From VXRJ01 sp965246995 (GTDB lineage: Bacteria > Acidobacteriota > Vicinamibacteria > Vicinamibacterales > UBA8438): 64,000 nucleotides of DNA. Each line of letters begins with the position of its first letter. Position 1 is the stretch's first letter. Location of the stretch: the NCBI GenBank assembly GCA_965246995.1, contig OZ252008.1, forward strand, positions 2,046,001-2,110,000, read 5' to 3'. Below are positions 18,640 through 27,466 of the stretch, piece after piece. The position numbers and the translations under genes are program-made. The notes beneath the pieces were generated by a model. It was given only the letters and a program-made list of their open reading frames with translations, was not told the origin of the DNA and did not search any database.

Positions 18640-18942
18640 GGTACGACCGTTATTCTGAAGCGATCCGTTGCGGCTGGCCATGCCGCAGGCGGGACAAAAA
18701 CCTGTATGAAACCGTGCCGAAAGACCCGTACAGTATAATCCCGGTTTCCTGTTACGGCGCGAGGCGGCACCGAGTGCCCACACGCACCGTGGCGTTGTCG
18801 GAGGGACGGCGCATCACGATGGTGCAAGTCGCTCGAACAGTCGGATCGACGCGGCTTGCGGGCATCTGATGAGGCGGTCTTCCACAAGGTTTTCCACAGT
18901 TTCTGTTGAAGATTCTGTGCGACATGGGAGTAGCACGCACAT
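18640..18942. other. serA-icd divergent intergenic region
   Basis: 303 bases without a gene. It holds a perfect TATAAT (18734-18739, plus strand) and, near the icd end, two DnaA-box-like 9-mers: TCTTCCACA at 18878 and TTTTCCACA at 18890. It must also hold the serA promoter, which I could not locate. Confidence 0.6.
18734..18739 (+). promoter_or_regulatory. putative -10 (TATAAT) for the icd operon
   Basis: Perfect TATAAT about 204 bases upstream of icd; no matching -35 at normal spacing. The reverse strand reads TATACT here, so it could instead serve serA. Confidence 0.35.
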
Positions 18943-20169
18943 ATGCCGACGTTCAATCATCTGACCCCCCCAGCCGAAGGGACCGGAATCACGATTCAGG
19001 ACGGCGCGCTCGTCGTTCCGGATGATCCAATCATCCCCTTCATCGAGGGGGACGGCATCGGTCGCGATATCTGGCGCGCGTCGGTCCGGGTCTTCGACGC
19101 CGCTGTCGCCAAGGCATACGGCGGCCAGAAGCACGTTGTCTGGTTCGAGGTCCTTGCAGGCGAGAAGGCTTACGAGCAGACGGGTGAATGGCTACCGTCA
19201 GACACGCTCGAGGCGGCGCGGCACTACCGGGTAGCAATCAAGGGCCCACTCACCACACCGGTAGGTGGCGGGATCCGCAGCCTCAACGTTTCAATCCGGC
19301 AGATCCTGGATCTCTACGCCTGCGTCCGCCCGGTCCGTTACTTCACGGGTACGCCGTCGCCGGTCCGTGAGCCGCAGCGAATGGACGTCGTGATTTTCCG
19401 GGAGAACACCGAGGACGTCTATGCCGGCATCGAGTGGGAACAGGGCTCGCAGGCGGCGCGGGAGATCATCGACTACCTCGGCTCGAAGTTCGGCAAGAAG
19501 ATTCGGCCGGACTCCGGCATCGGCATCAAGCCGATCTCCATCACCGGCAGTAATCGGCTGGTCCGGATGGCGATCCGCTATGCCATCCGGCACGATCGGA
19601 AGAGCGTGACGCTGGTCCACAAGGGGAACATCATGAAGTTCACCGAGGGGGCGTTCCGCGACTGGGGCTATCAGCTGGCGAAGGAAGAGTTCGGCGACCG
19701 GACCATCGGCGAGTGGGACGACGGCGATGCGGACGGCAAGGTCGTTATCAAGGACCGAATCGCCGACAGCATGCTGCAGCAGATACTGACCCGCACGTCG
19801 GATTACGACGTCATCGCCACCACCAACCTGAACGGCGACTACCTCTCCGATGCATGTGCCGCCCAGGTGGGTGGGCTCGGGCTGGCGCCCGGCGCGAACC
19901 TCGGTGACGAGGTGGGCTTCTTCGAGGCGACACACGGAACGGCACCGAAGTACGCCGACAAGGACGTTATCAACCCCAGCTCGCTCATCCTCTCCGGCGC
20001 GATGATGTTCCGGCACCTGCAGTGGAACGAGGTGGCGGACCTGATTGAGGCTGGGATCGGGCGGTGCATCCAGGCGAAGACGGTCACGTATGATCTGGAG
20101 CGCCTCATGGACGGCGCGACCAAGCTGAAGACGTCGGAATTCGCGGACGCCGTCATCGCGAACATGTAG
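18943..20169 (+). CDS. icd: isocitrate dehydrogenase (NADP)
   Basis: Oxidises isocitrate to 2-oxoglutarate (408 aa, E. coli-type). GGGIRSLNV contains the serine that is phosphorylated by AceK in enterics. GTAPKYADKDVINP and TYDLERLMDG carry the Lys-Tyr and Tyr/Arg residues that specify NADP. The start MPTFNHL follows GGGAG at a somewhat long spacing. First gene of the TCA operon icd-mdh-sucC-sucD-korA-korB. Confidence 0.95.
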   Translation: MPTFNHLTPPAEGTGITIQDGALVVPDDPIIPFIEGDGIGRDIWRASVRVFDAAVAKAYGGQKHVVWFEVLAGEKAYEQTGEWLPSDTLEAARHYRVAIKGPLTTPVGGGIRSLNVSIRQILDLYACVRPVRYFTGTPSPVREPQRMDVVIFRENTEDVYAGIEWEQGSQAAREIIDYLGSKFGKKIRPDSGIGIKPISITGSNRLVRMAIRYAIRHDRKSVTLVHKGNIMKFTEGAFRDWGYQLAKEEFGDRTIGEWDDGDADGKVVIKDRIADSMLQQILTRTSDYDVIATTNLNGDYLSDACAAQVGGLGLAPGANLGDEVGFFEATHGTAPKYADKDVINPSSLILSGAMMFRHLQWNEVADLIEAGIGRCIQAKTVTYDLERLMDGATKLKTSEFADAVIANM

Positions 20170-20206
20170 CGGCCCAATCGGCCGCACACCAGAACGGAGA
20201 GCAGAG

Positions 20207-21133
20207 ATGAATCGCAAGGTATCGGTCATCGGGTCGGGCAACGTGGGGGCGACTGCCGCCCGCAGTATCGCGGACAAGGAACTGGCCGACGTGGTCATCC
20301 TCGACATCCTCGAAGGGGTGCCCCAGGGGAAGGGACTCGACATGCTCGAGGCGTGTCCGGTCGAGGGATCGGACGCGCGCGTGATTGGCACCAACGACTA
20401 CGCCGACACCGCGGGTTCCGACATCGTCGTCATTACTGCTGGTCTGGCGCGCAAGCCGGGCATGAGCCGGGACGACCTGCTGCACAAGAACACCGCGATT
20501 ATCTCGAGCGTCACGGAAGAAGTGGTGAAGCACTCGCCCGGATGCATCGTCATCCCGGTGACCAATCCGCTCGACGCGATGGCGCAGGTGGTATATCGCG
20601 TGAGCGGGTTGCCGCGCGAACGGGTCGTCGGCATGGCCGGCGTGCTCGACTCGGCGCGGATGCGCGCGTTCATCGCCGATGCGCTCGATGTGTCGGTCGA
20701 GAACACGCACGCATTCGTCCTCGGCGGTCACGGCGACACGATGGTGCCGTTGCCGCGGTATTCGACGGTTGCGGGGATCCCGATCACCGAGCTGCTCGAC
20801 GCGGCGACGGTCGACGCGATCGTGCAGCGAACGGCGCACGGAGGCGCCGAGATCGTCAAGCTGCTCGGCACGGGCTCCGCCTACTATGCTCCCGGCTCCG
20901 CCGTCGTGGAGATGGTCGAGTCGATCCTGAAGGACAAGAAGAAGATCCTTCCCTGCTCGGTTTTCCTGCAGGGCGAATACGGCATCAACGGCCTGTTCGT
21001 CGGTGTGCCGTGCAAGCTGGGCGCGAACGGACTGGAGCAGATCGTGGAGATCGAGCTGACCGCCGACGAGTCGGCAGCGCTCCAGAAGTCAGCCGCCGCC
21101 GTGCAGGAGCTGGTGCAGATCATCAACATGTAG
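20207..21133 (+). CDS. mdh: malate dehydrogenase (LDH-like)
   Basis: NAD-dependent malate/oxaloacetate interconversion (308 aa). Rossmann motif VIGSGNVGATAA; the active loop ARKPGMSRDDLL with the malate-specific Arg; VTNPLDAM; the catalytic His in GGHGDTMVP. Ribosome site GGAGAG seven bases before the ATG. Second gene of the TCA operon, 37 bases after icd. Confidence 0.96.
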   Translation: MNRKVSVIGSGNVGATAARSIADKELADVVILDILEGVPQGKGLDMLEACPVEGSDARVIGTNDYADTAGSDIVVITAGLARKPGMSRDDLLHKNTAIISSVTEEVVKHSPGCIVIPVTNPLDAMAQVVYRVSGLPRERVVGMAGVLDSARMRAFIADALDVSVENTHAFVLGGHGDTMVPLPRYSTVAGIPITELLDAATVDAIVQRTAHGGAEIVKLLGTGSAYYAPGSAVVEMVESILKDKKKILPCSVFLQGEYGINGLFVGVPCKLGANGLEQIVEIELTADESAALQKSAAAVQELVQIINM

Positions 21134-21191
21134 CCAGGCGGCGCGCGACGGCCGGCATCGCGTTCCGCAGCGTGGTCCTGAAGGACGGTCG

Positions 21192-22361
21192 GTGAAGATC
21201 CACGAGTACCAGGCAAAGCAGTTGTTAGCGGCGGCCGGCCTGCCGGCGCCGCGCGGGGGCGTGGCGCATTCGCCGGAGGAGGCCCGCGACCTGGCATCCC
21301 GCCTGGGTGGACGCGTCGTCGTCAAGGCCCAGATTCATGCCGGCGGCCGCGGAAAGGGCGGCGGCGTCAAGGTCGTGGATGATGCCGCCGCGGCGGAACG
21401 GACGGCGAAGGCCATGCTCGGCATGACGCTCGTTACCGCGCAGACCGGCCCCGAGGGCCGGACCGTGGGGCGGCTGCTGATTGAAGAAGCGCTCGAAATC
21501 GACCGGGAGTTGTACGTTGGACTGGTAATCGACCGCGCCGTAGAACGTCCGGTGCTGATGGCGAGTGCGGCCGGCGGCATGGACATCGAACAGGTGGCGG
21601 CGGAGACGCCGGAGCTGATCCACCGCGAGACAATCGAACCCGGCACGGGCCTGCTGCCGTTCCAGGCGCGGCGCGTGGCGTTCGCGATTGGGTTGACCGG
21701 ACGTGTGGCGAATCGTGTCGCGGCGGCGATGCTGGCGTCTGCTCGGGCATTCCGCCAGGTGGATGCCTCGCTGCTGGAAGTGAACCCGCTGGTTGTAACC
21801 CGCACGGGCGATGTCCTGGCGCTCGACGCCAAGATCAATCTCGACGACAGTGCGCTCGCGCGCCATCCCGACCTGCGCGAGCTGCGCGACCTCGCCGAGG
21901 AGGATCCGCTCGAAGTGGAGGCTTCGAAGCACGCGCTCAACTACATCCGCCTCGACGGCACGATCGGCTGCATGGTGAACGGCGCCGGTCTGGCGATGGC
22001 GACGATGGACATCATCAAGCTGGCGGGGGGCGAGCCGGCGAATTTCCTCGATGTCGGCGGCGGGGCGAACGCGGATCAGATCCGGAACGCGTTTCGGCTG
22101 CTGCTTGCCGACGAGAACGTGAAGGCGGTGCTGATCAACATCTTCGGCGGCATTCTCCGCTGCGATGTGCTGGCTGAAGGGGTGATCGCCGCCGTGCGTG
22201 AACTCGACGTAAAACTCCCTGTCGTCATTCGGATGGAGGGCACCAACGTCGAGGAGGGGAACCGCATGCTGCAGGAGAGCGGGCTCAACTTCAACACGGC
22301 GGGATCGATGGGCGAGGCGGCGGAACGCGTCGTGGCGCTCGCCAACGGCGCAGCGAACTGA
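21192..22361 (+). CDS. sucC: succinyl-CoA synthetase beta subunit
   Basis: ATP-grasp subunit (389 aa) that binds nucleotide and, with SucD, makes succinate and ATP/GTP from succinyl-CoA. KIHEYQAKQLL at the start, VVKAQIHAGGRGKGGGVK as the nucleotide loop, EVNPLV, and GGGANADQIRNAF with NIFGGILRCDVLA near the end. GTG start. It lies 58 bases after mdh and 23 before sucD. Confidence 0.96.
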   Translation: MKIHEYQAKQLLAAAGLPAPRGGVAHSPEEARDLASRLGGRVVVKAQIHAGGRGKGGGVKVVDDAAAAERTAKAMLGMTLVTAQTGPEGRTVGRLLIEEALEIDRELYVGLVIDRAVERPVLMASAAGGMDIEQVAAETPELIHRETIEPGTGLLPFQARRVAFAIGLTGRVANRVAAAMLASARAFRQVDASLLEVNPLVVTRTGDVLALDAKINLDDSALARHPDLRELRDLAEEDPLEVEASKHALNYIRLDGTIGCMVNGAGLAMATMDIIKLAGGEPANFLDVGGGANADQIRNAFRLLLADENVKAVLINIFGGILRCDVLAEGVIAAVRELDVKLPVVIRMEGTNVEEGNRMLQESGLNFNTAGSMGEAAERVVALANGAAN

Positions 22362-22384
22362 GGCGCCGCGCAAACCGACGAACG

Positions 22385-23263
22385 ATGGCAATCCTGATCG
22401 ACGAGACGACGCGACTGCTCGTGCAGGGGCTGACCGGCCGCGAGGGGACTTTCCATGCGCGGCAGGCGGCCAACTACGGCACCACCGTCGTCGGTGGGGT
22501 GACCCCGGGCAAGGGTGGTACGACGCACGAGGGATGGCCGGTGTTCGACACGGTCGCCAGCGGGGTAGAGGCGACGGGAGCGAACGCGTCGGTCATCTTC
22601 GTGCCGCCGGCGGCTGCGGCCGACGCGATAATGGAAGCTTCGGATGCCGGCATCGGCGTCGTCGTCTGCATAACCGAGGGGATACCGACCCTCGACATGG
22701 TCCGGGTGATGGCGTATCTCGCCGATCGCCCCACGCGCCTCGTCGGTCCCAATTGCCCCGGGATCCTCTCGGTCGGGAGGGCGAAGGCCGGGATCATCCC
22801 CGGACATATCGGCACGCTTGGCCCTATCGGCATCGTCTCTCGCAGCGGCACGCTCACGTACGAGGCGATGCACCAGTTGACCCGCCTGGGCCTGGGTCAG
22901 TCCACCTGTTTGGGAATCGGTGGCGACCCCGTGATCGGCACCAACTTCATCGCGGCGCTCGATCTCTTCCAGCAGGATCCGGATACCGAGGCAGTAGTGC
23001 TGATCGGGGAGATTGGCGGCACCGCGGAGGAGGAAGCGGCTGCCTGGATCACGGAGCATTGCGACAAGCCGGTGGTCGGCTTCATTGCGGGCCGGACGGC
23101 GCCGCCGGGCCGCCGCATGGGCCACGCCGGCGCCATCATTGCTGGCGGCGCGGGTACTGCTGCCGAGAAGATGCACGCCCTCGAATCCGCAGGCGTCAGC
23201 ATCGCCGAGAGTCCCGCGCTCATCGGCGATACGGTCGCCCGCCGCCTCGGGCGAATAACGTAG
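22385..23263 (+). CDS. sucD: succinyl-CoA synthetase alpha subunit
   Basis: CoA-binding subunit (292 aa). GLTGREGTFHARQAANYGT, GPNCPGILS and the active-site phospho-histidine in GHAGAIIAGGAGTA are all present. Pairs with sucC directly upstream. Together with KorAB downstream it makes the 2-oxoglutarate to succinate half of the cycle. Confidence 0.96.
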   Translation: MAILIDETTRLLVQGLTGREGTFHARQAANYGTTVVGGVTPGKGGTTHEGWPVFDTVASGVEATGANASVIFVPPAAAADAIMEASDAGIGVVVCITEGIPTLDMVRVMAYLADRPTRLVGPNCPGILSVGRAKAGIIPGHIGTLGPIGIVSRSGTLTYEAMHQLTRLGLGQSTCLGIGGDPVIGTNFIAALDLFQQDPDTEAVVLIGEIGGTAEEEAAAWITEHCDKPVVGFIAGRTAPPGRRMGHAGAIIAGGAGTAAEKMHALESAGVSIAESPALIGDTVARRLGRIT

Positions 23264-23294
23264 CGCGACCGGAGGACTTGGCGCGGGCTGGCGG

Positions 23295-23323
23295 CGGACA
23301 CGCAGCGAGCGATCCTGTATAGT
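23295..23323 (+). promoter_or_regulatory. putative internal promoter before korA
   Basis: CGGACA (23295-23300), 17-base spacer, TATAGT (23318-23323). It would start transcription about 26 bases before korA and allow the oxidoreductase to be made apart from the rest of the operon. Confidence 0.35.
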
Positions 23324-23355
23324 TGATGGTTGCATGCCCTTGTACGAATCACGAC

Positions 23356-25254
23356 ATGGCACTACCTGACGTCGCAGTCACAGACCGTTCGGCGGCCAGC
23401 CACAAAGGCCGCGTCATCAACGATTTCAGCATCCAGGTCGCCACCGTCAACGGTTCCGGCAGCCAGACTGCCAACCTGGTGCTCCTTCGCTCCATTTTCG
23501 GAATGGGCGTCCCCGTATCCGGCAAGAACCTCTTTCCCTCGAACATTGCGGGGCTGCCTACCTGGTTCACGATCCGTGCGAACAAGGATGGCTACGTCGC
23601 CCGCAAGCAGAAGGTGGACATCCTGGTCGCGATGAACCGGGAAACGGCGAAAGAGGATGTTCTCTCGCTCACGCGGGGCGCCGCCGTCGTCTATGACGAA
23701 CCGCTCGCGCTCGACACGCTGCGGAAGGATCTCACCTACTATCCGGTCCCGTTCGACAAGCTGGTTGCCGGCATCTCCATGGACGCGAAGCTGCGGCGTT
23801 TCGTCCGCAACATGATCTACGACGGTGTGCTCGCGAAGCTGCTCGATATCGACCTCACCAAGATGGAGGAGGCGCTTCAGAAACAGTTGGGGCGCAAGCC
23901 GAAGGCAGTCACTCTCAATCAGCAGGCGCTCGAGGTCGGTTTCGAATACGCCAGCCAGCACTTCGAGAAGCGTGACCCGTACGTCGTCGCGCCGTTGAAC
24001 CGGACCCAGGGTCAGATGCTGATTGAAGGGAACGCGGCCGCCGCGATCGGCGCAATGATGGCGGGCGTCACCGTGGTGACCTGGTACCCGATCACACCAT
24101 CATCGTCCCTCTGCGAAACACTGATCGACTACCTCCGGAAGTACCGCATCGACAAGGAGACGGGCAAGGCGACGTTCGCCGTGGTGCAGGCGGAGGACGA
24201 GATCGCCGCCCTCGGCATGGCGATCGGCGCAGGCTGGGCGGGAGCGCGGTCCATGACGTCGACGAGCGGGCCGGGCGTTTCGCTGATGAGCGAGTTTGCC
24301 GGGCTCGGCTACTACGGCGAGATTCCGGCGGTCATCTTCAACGTACAGCGGGTCGGGCCGTCCACCGGGCTGCCCACCCGGACCGCGCAGGGTGACATCC
24401 TCTCGACCGCATTCCTCTCGCACGGCGACACGCGCCACCTGATGCTGTTCCCGTCGTCGGTCAAGGAATGCTACGAGATGGCCATTGAGGCATTCGACCT
24501 GGCCGAACGGTTCCAGACGCCGGTTTTCGTCATGACCGACCTCGATCTGGGGATGAACACCTGGATGTCGGAGGAGTTCAAGTACCCGGATAGTCCGCTC
24601 GACCGGGGCAAGGTACTCGATGACGAGGCGTTGGCGCGGATCGGCGCCTTCGGTCGCTACCGCGACGTGGATGGAGACGGCATCCCGTACCGGACCTTGC
24701 CCGGCGACCACCTGCCGGCCTACTTCCTGCGCGGCTCCGGCCACAACGAGCTGGCGCAGTACAGCGAGCGGCCGGACGACTATCAGAACAATGTCGATCG
24801 GTTGGCCCGGAAGTTCCAGCAGGCTCGCGACTGGATTCCGACGCCCGAGCATGACGAGCGGAAGGAGGCGACGGTCGGGATCATCGCCTATGGCACGAGC
24901 CACTGGGCGGTGGTCGAAAGCCGCGATCAGTTGCGCGCCGAGGAAAGCCTGGAGACATCGTACTACCGGATCCGGGGCTACCCGTTCCGGACGGCGCCGC
25001 TCGCGAGATTCATCGAGCGCCACGAGCGCGTGTACGTCGTCGAGCAGAACCGCGACGCGCAGATGCTCAGCCTGATGAAGCTTGAACTGGATCCCGAACT
25101 GACCCGGCGCCTCCGGAGCGTGCGGCACTACTCGGGTCTCCCGATCGACGCACGGTCGATCACTGACAGCATGCTGCTGCAGGAGGGGTTGCGGATCGAG
25201 CGGGTGACCGCGCACCCGCGGCTGCCACACGAAGCGGGCGTAGGGGGCGAGTAG
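23356..25254 (+). CDS. korA: 2-oxoglutarate (2-oxoacid):ferredoxin oxidoreductase, fused gamma-alpha subunit
   Basis: 632 aa. Residues 1-200 are the gamma-type domain (VATVNGSGSQTANLVLLRSIFGMGVPVSGKN), and the rest is the alpha subunit with the YPITPSSSLCE motif, TSTSGPGVSLMSEFAG and the C-terminal transketolase-C-like domain. With KorB it converts 2-oxoglutarate plus CoA to succinyl-CoA and reduces ferredoxin. The substrate is inferred from its place beside sucCD and icd; the sequence alone also allows another 2-oxoacid. The ATG at 23356 begins the homologous part; the frame opens slightly earlier. Confidence 0.9.
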   Translation: MALPDVAVTDRSAASHKGRVINDFSIQVATVNGSGSQTANLVLLRSIFGMGVPVSGKNLFPSNIAGLPTWFTIRANKDGYVARKQKVDILVAMNRETAKEDVLSLTRGAAVVYDEPLALDTLRKDLTYYPVPFDKLVAGISMDAKLRRFVRNMIYDGVLAKLLDIDLTKMEEALQKQLGRKPKAVTLNQQALEVGFEYASQHFEKRDPYVVAPLNRTQGQMLIEGNAAAAIGAMMAGVTVVTWYPITPSSSLCETLIDYLRKYRIDKETGKATFAVVQAEDEIAALGMAIGAGWAGARSMTSTSGPGVSLMSEFAGLGYYGEIPAVIFNVQRVGPSTGLPTRTAQGDILSTAFLSHGDTRHLMLFPSSVKECYEMAIEAFDLAERFQTPVFVMTDLDLGMNTWMSEEFKYPDSPLDRGKVLDDEALARIGAFGRYRDVDGDGIPYRTLPGDHLPAYFLRGSGHNELAQYSERPDDYQNNVDRLARKFQQARDWIPTPEHDERKEATVGIIAYGTSHWAVVESRDQLRAEESLETSYYRIRGYPFRTAPLARFIERHERVYVVEQNRDAQMLSLMKLELDPELTRRLRSVRHYSGLPIDARSITDSMLLQEGLRIERVTAHPRLPHEAGVGGE

Positions 25255-25329
25255 GCAGTCGGAGCACACGCCGGACAGAGGCGTCGTCAGATCAGCACCG
25301 AGCGCATACACGGAGGCGTAGACAGGACC

Positions 25330-26394
25330 TTGGCAACTGCACCCATCGAACCGTCCAGACCACCACGCGTAACGCGACCCAAAATTAACCGGATTGGCCT
25401 TGACGCGAAGGCCTATCGCGGCGCGAAGACGACGCTCTGCGCTGGCTGCGGGCACAACGCCATCTCGGAGCGGATCATCCACGCCTGCTTCGAGATGGGG
25501 GTCGAGCCGGAGCGTGTGATCAAGCTCTCCGGGATCGGCTGCTCCAGCAAGAGCCCGGCCTATTTTCTCGGTCAGGCGCACGGGTTCAACGCCGTGCATG
25601 GTCGGATGCCGTCGGTCGGCACCGGCGCGCTGCTCGCCAACCACAAGCTGGTAGCGATCGGCGTCAGCGGCGACGGCGATACCGGGGCCATCGGGATCGG
25701 GCAGTTCGTCCACCTGATGCGGCGCAACCTGCCGATCATCTATATCATTGAGGACAACGGCTGTTACGGGTTGACGAAGGGGCAGTTTTCGCCCACCGCC
25801 GATGTGGGGTCGAGAGCGAAGACGGGTGTGGTGAACGACCTGCCGCCGATCGACACCTGCGCCCTGGCTATCGAGCTCGGCGCATCGTTTGTCGCCCGTT
25901 CGTTTTCCGGCGACAAGAAGCAGCTTTCCGCCCTCCTGAAGGCAGCCCTCAGCCACCGCGGGACGGCGATGCTTGATGTGCTGTCGCCCTGCGTGACCTT
26001 CAACGATCACGAGGGGTCGACCAAGAGCTACGCCTACGTGAGGGAACATGACGATCCACTCGAGGAGGTCGACTTCGTCCCGTACTTCGAGGAGATCGAC
26101 GTCGACTACGAACCGGGCGCGGCGCAGGAGATCGAGTTGCACGACGGTTCGCGCATTTATCTCCGGAAGCTGGAGGAAGACTACAATCCGCTCGACAAGG
26201 TCCAGGCGCTGAAGGCGCTCCAAGAGACCCGCACTCGCGGTGAGTTTGCGACCGGATTGATCTACGTGGAGCCGCGGAAGATCGATTTTATCTCCGCGCT
26301 CAATCTCGTGGACGAGCCGTTGGCGACGCTGCCGGAAGCACGCGTCCGCCCGAGTCAGGCGGCGCTCGACGAGATCATGGAGAACCTCCGCTAG
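25330..26394 (+). CDS. korB: 2-oxoglutarate:ferredoxin oxidoreductase beta subunit
   Basis: Thiamine pyrophosphate and iron-sulfur subunit (354 aa). CAGCGHN and GIGCSSK hold cluster-binding cysteines. The TPP-binding run is GDGDTGAIGIGQF...NLPIIYIIEDNGCYGLTKGQ. Start is TTG at 25330, with GGAGG some 12 bases upstream. It lies 75 bases after korA and 12 before ndk. Confidence 0.92.
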   Translation: MATAPIEPSRPPRVTRPKINRIGLDAKAYRGAKTTLCAGCGHNAISERIIHACFEMGVEPERVIKLSGIGCSSKSPAYFLGQAHGFNAVHGRMPSVGTGALLANHKLVAIGVSGDGDTGAIGIGQFVHLMRRNLPIIYIIEDNGCYGLTKGQFSPTADVGSRAKTGVVNDLPPIDTCALAIELGASFVARSFSGDKKQLSALLKAALSHRGTAMLDVLSPCVTFNDHEGSTKSYAYVREHDDPLEEVDFVPYFEEIDVDYEPGAAQEIELHDGSRIYLRKLEEDYNPLDKVQALKALQETRTRGEFATGLIYVEPRKIDFISALNLVDEPLATLPEARVRPSQAALDEIMENLR

Positions 26395-26406
26395 GCGGCC
26401 TGCTGC

Positions 26407-26820
26407 ATGGAACGGACGCTCGCCATCATCAAGCCGGACGCCGTCGCGGCCGGCCACATCGGCGCCATCGTCGGGAGGATCGAGGCGGAGGGGCTGCGGA
26501 TCTGCGCCATGCGCCTGGTCCGACTCTCGCGCGTGGACGCCGAGGGATTCTACGCGGTCCATCGTGACAAGCCGTTCTTCTCGAGCCTGACCGGCTTCAT
26601 GTCGTCGGGGCCGGCGGCGGTGCTCGCGCTCGAGGCCGACAATGCGATCCGTCGCTGGCGCTACATCATGGGCGCGACCGATCCGGCAAAGGCGCCGGAC
26701 GGCAGTCTGCGCCGGCAGTTCGGCGAGTCGATCGAGCACAACGCCACGCACGGATCGGATGCTCCCGAGACCGCGGCGTACGAACTGGGCTATTTCTTCC
26801 GCGGCGTCGAATTGGGCTAA
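26407..26820 (+). CDS. ndk: nucleoside diphosphate kinase
   Basis: Equilibrates nucleoside di- and triphosphates (137 aa). ERTLAIIKPDAV at the start; catalytic His in NATHGSDAPETA; typical C-terminus ELGYFFRGVEL. A common companion of sucCD, whose product GTP/ATP it shares out. Confidence 0.96.
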   Translation: MERTLAIIKPDAVAAGHIGAIVGRIEAEGLRICAMRLVRLSRVDAEGFYAVHRDKPFFSSLTGFMSSGPAAVLALEADNAIRRWRYIMGATDPAKAPDGSLRRQFGESIEHNATHGSDAPETAAYELGYFFRGVELG

Positions 26821-26836
26821 CCACGGGCCGGCGCGC

Positions 26837-27391
26837 ATGAGCATCAAGCCCGACTCCTGGATCAAGCGGATGGCGCTTGAGCACCGGATGATCGAGCCGT
26901 TCGTCGAAGAACAGGTGCGTGAGGGCGTGGTTTCCTATGGCGTCTCCTCATACGGTTACGACATCCGTGTGGCGGACGAGTTCAAGGTCTTCACCAACAT
27001 CAACACGACGGTGATCGACCCAAAGAAGTTCGACTCGCGGTCGTTCGTTGATCTGAAGACGGACGTCTGCATCGTGCCTCCCAACTCGTTCGCGCTTGCC
27101 CGGACCGTCGAGTACTTCCGGATCCCGCGCGACATCCTGACCGTCTGCCTCGGAAAGTCGACCTACGCTCGCTGTGGAATCATCGTCAACGTCACGCCCT
27201 TCGAGCCGGAATGGGAAGGGACCGCGACGCTCGAGATTTCCAACACGACGCCGCTCCCGGCCCGGATCTACGCCAACGAAGGGATCGCGCAGGTGCTTTT
27301 CCTTCAGAGCGACGAGACGTGCGAGCGGTCGTACGCCGACAAGAAGGGCAAGTACCAGGCGCAGCAGCATGTGACCCTGCCGCGGATCTAG
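26837..27391 (+). CDS. dcd: dCTP deaminase
   Basis: Makes dUTP from dCTP for dTMP synthesis (184 aa trimer subunit). MSIKPDSWIKRMA start, SSYGYDIRVADEF, GKSTYARCGIIVNVTPFEPEWEG with the catalytic Glu, and IYANEGIAQVLF. The frame opens earlier inside ndk, but homology starts at the ATG at 26837, 16 bases after ndk. Last gene of the TCA operon; an IS630 element lies behind it. Confidence 0.95.
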   Translation: MSIKPDSWIKRMALEHRMIEPFVEEQVREGVVSYGVSSYGYDIRVADEFKVFTNINTTVIDPKKFDSRSFVDLKTDVCIVPPNSFALARTVEYFRIPRDILTVCLGKSTYARCGIIVNVTPFEPEWEGTATLEISNTTPLPARIYANEGIAQVLFLQSDETCERSYADKKGKYQAQQHVTLPRI

Positions 27392-27441
27392 CTCCCTCGT
27401 CGCGCCTTGTCAGCCGGGCGCCTCACCGCTCTCGGTGTTAC

Positions 27442-27466
27442 GCGGGGCCTCACCACGGGCTCCTAG
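27442..27466. repeat. GC-rich REP-like element, copy 1
   Basis: A 25-base element starting GCGGGG and ending CGGGCTCCTAG. It matches the copy at 35315-35339 at 21 of 25 positions. The IS630 element is inserted at the TA of its terminal CTAG. Confidence 0.5.

Noticed and set aside
18870..18900. Replication origin
   Set aside because: Only two imperfect DnaA-like boxes, no AT-rich stretch and no dnaA, dnaN or gidA genes nearby.
24100..26865. Very long open frame on the minus strand (over 900 codons) opposite korA, korB and ndk
   Set aside because: It is antisense to three clearly conserved genes, its translation is Arg/His/Gly-rich low-complexity and it matches no family; long antisense frames are expected at this GC content.
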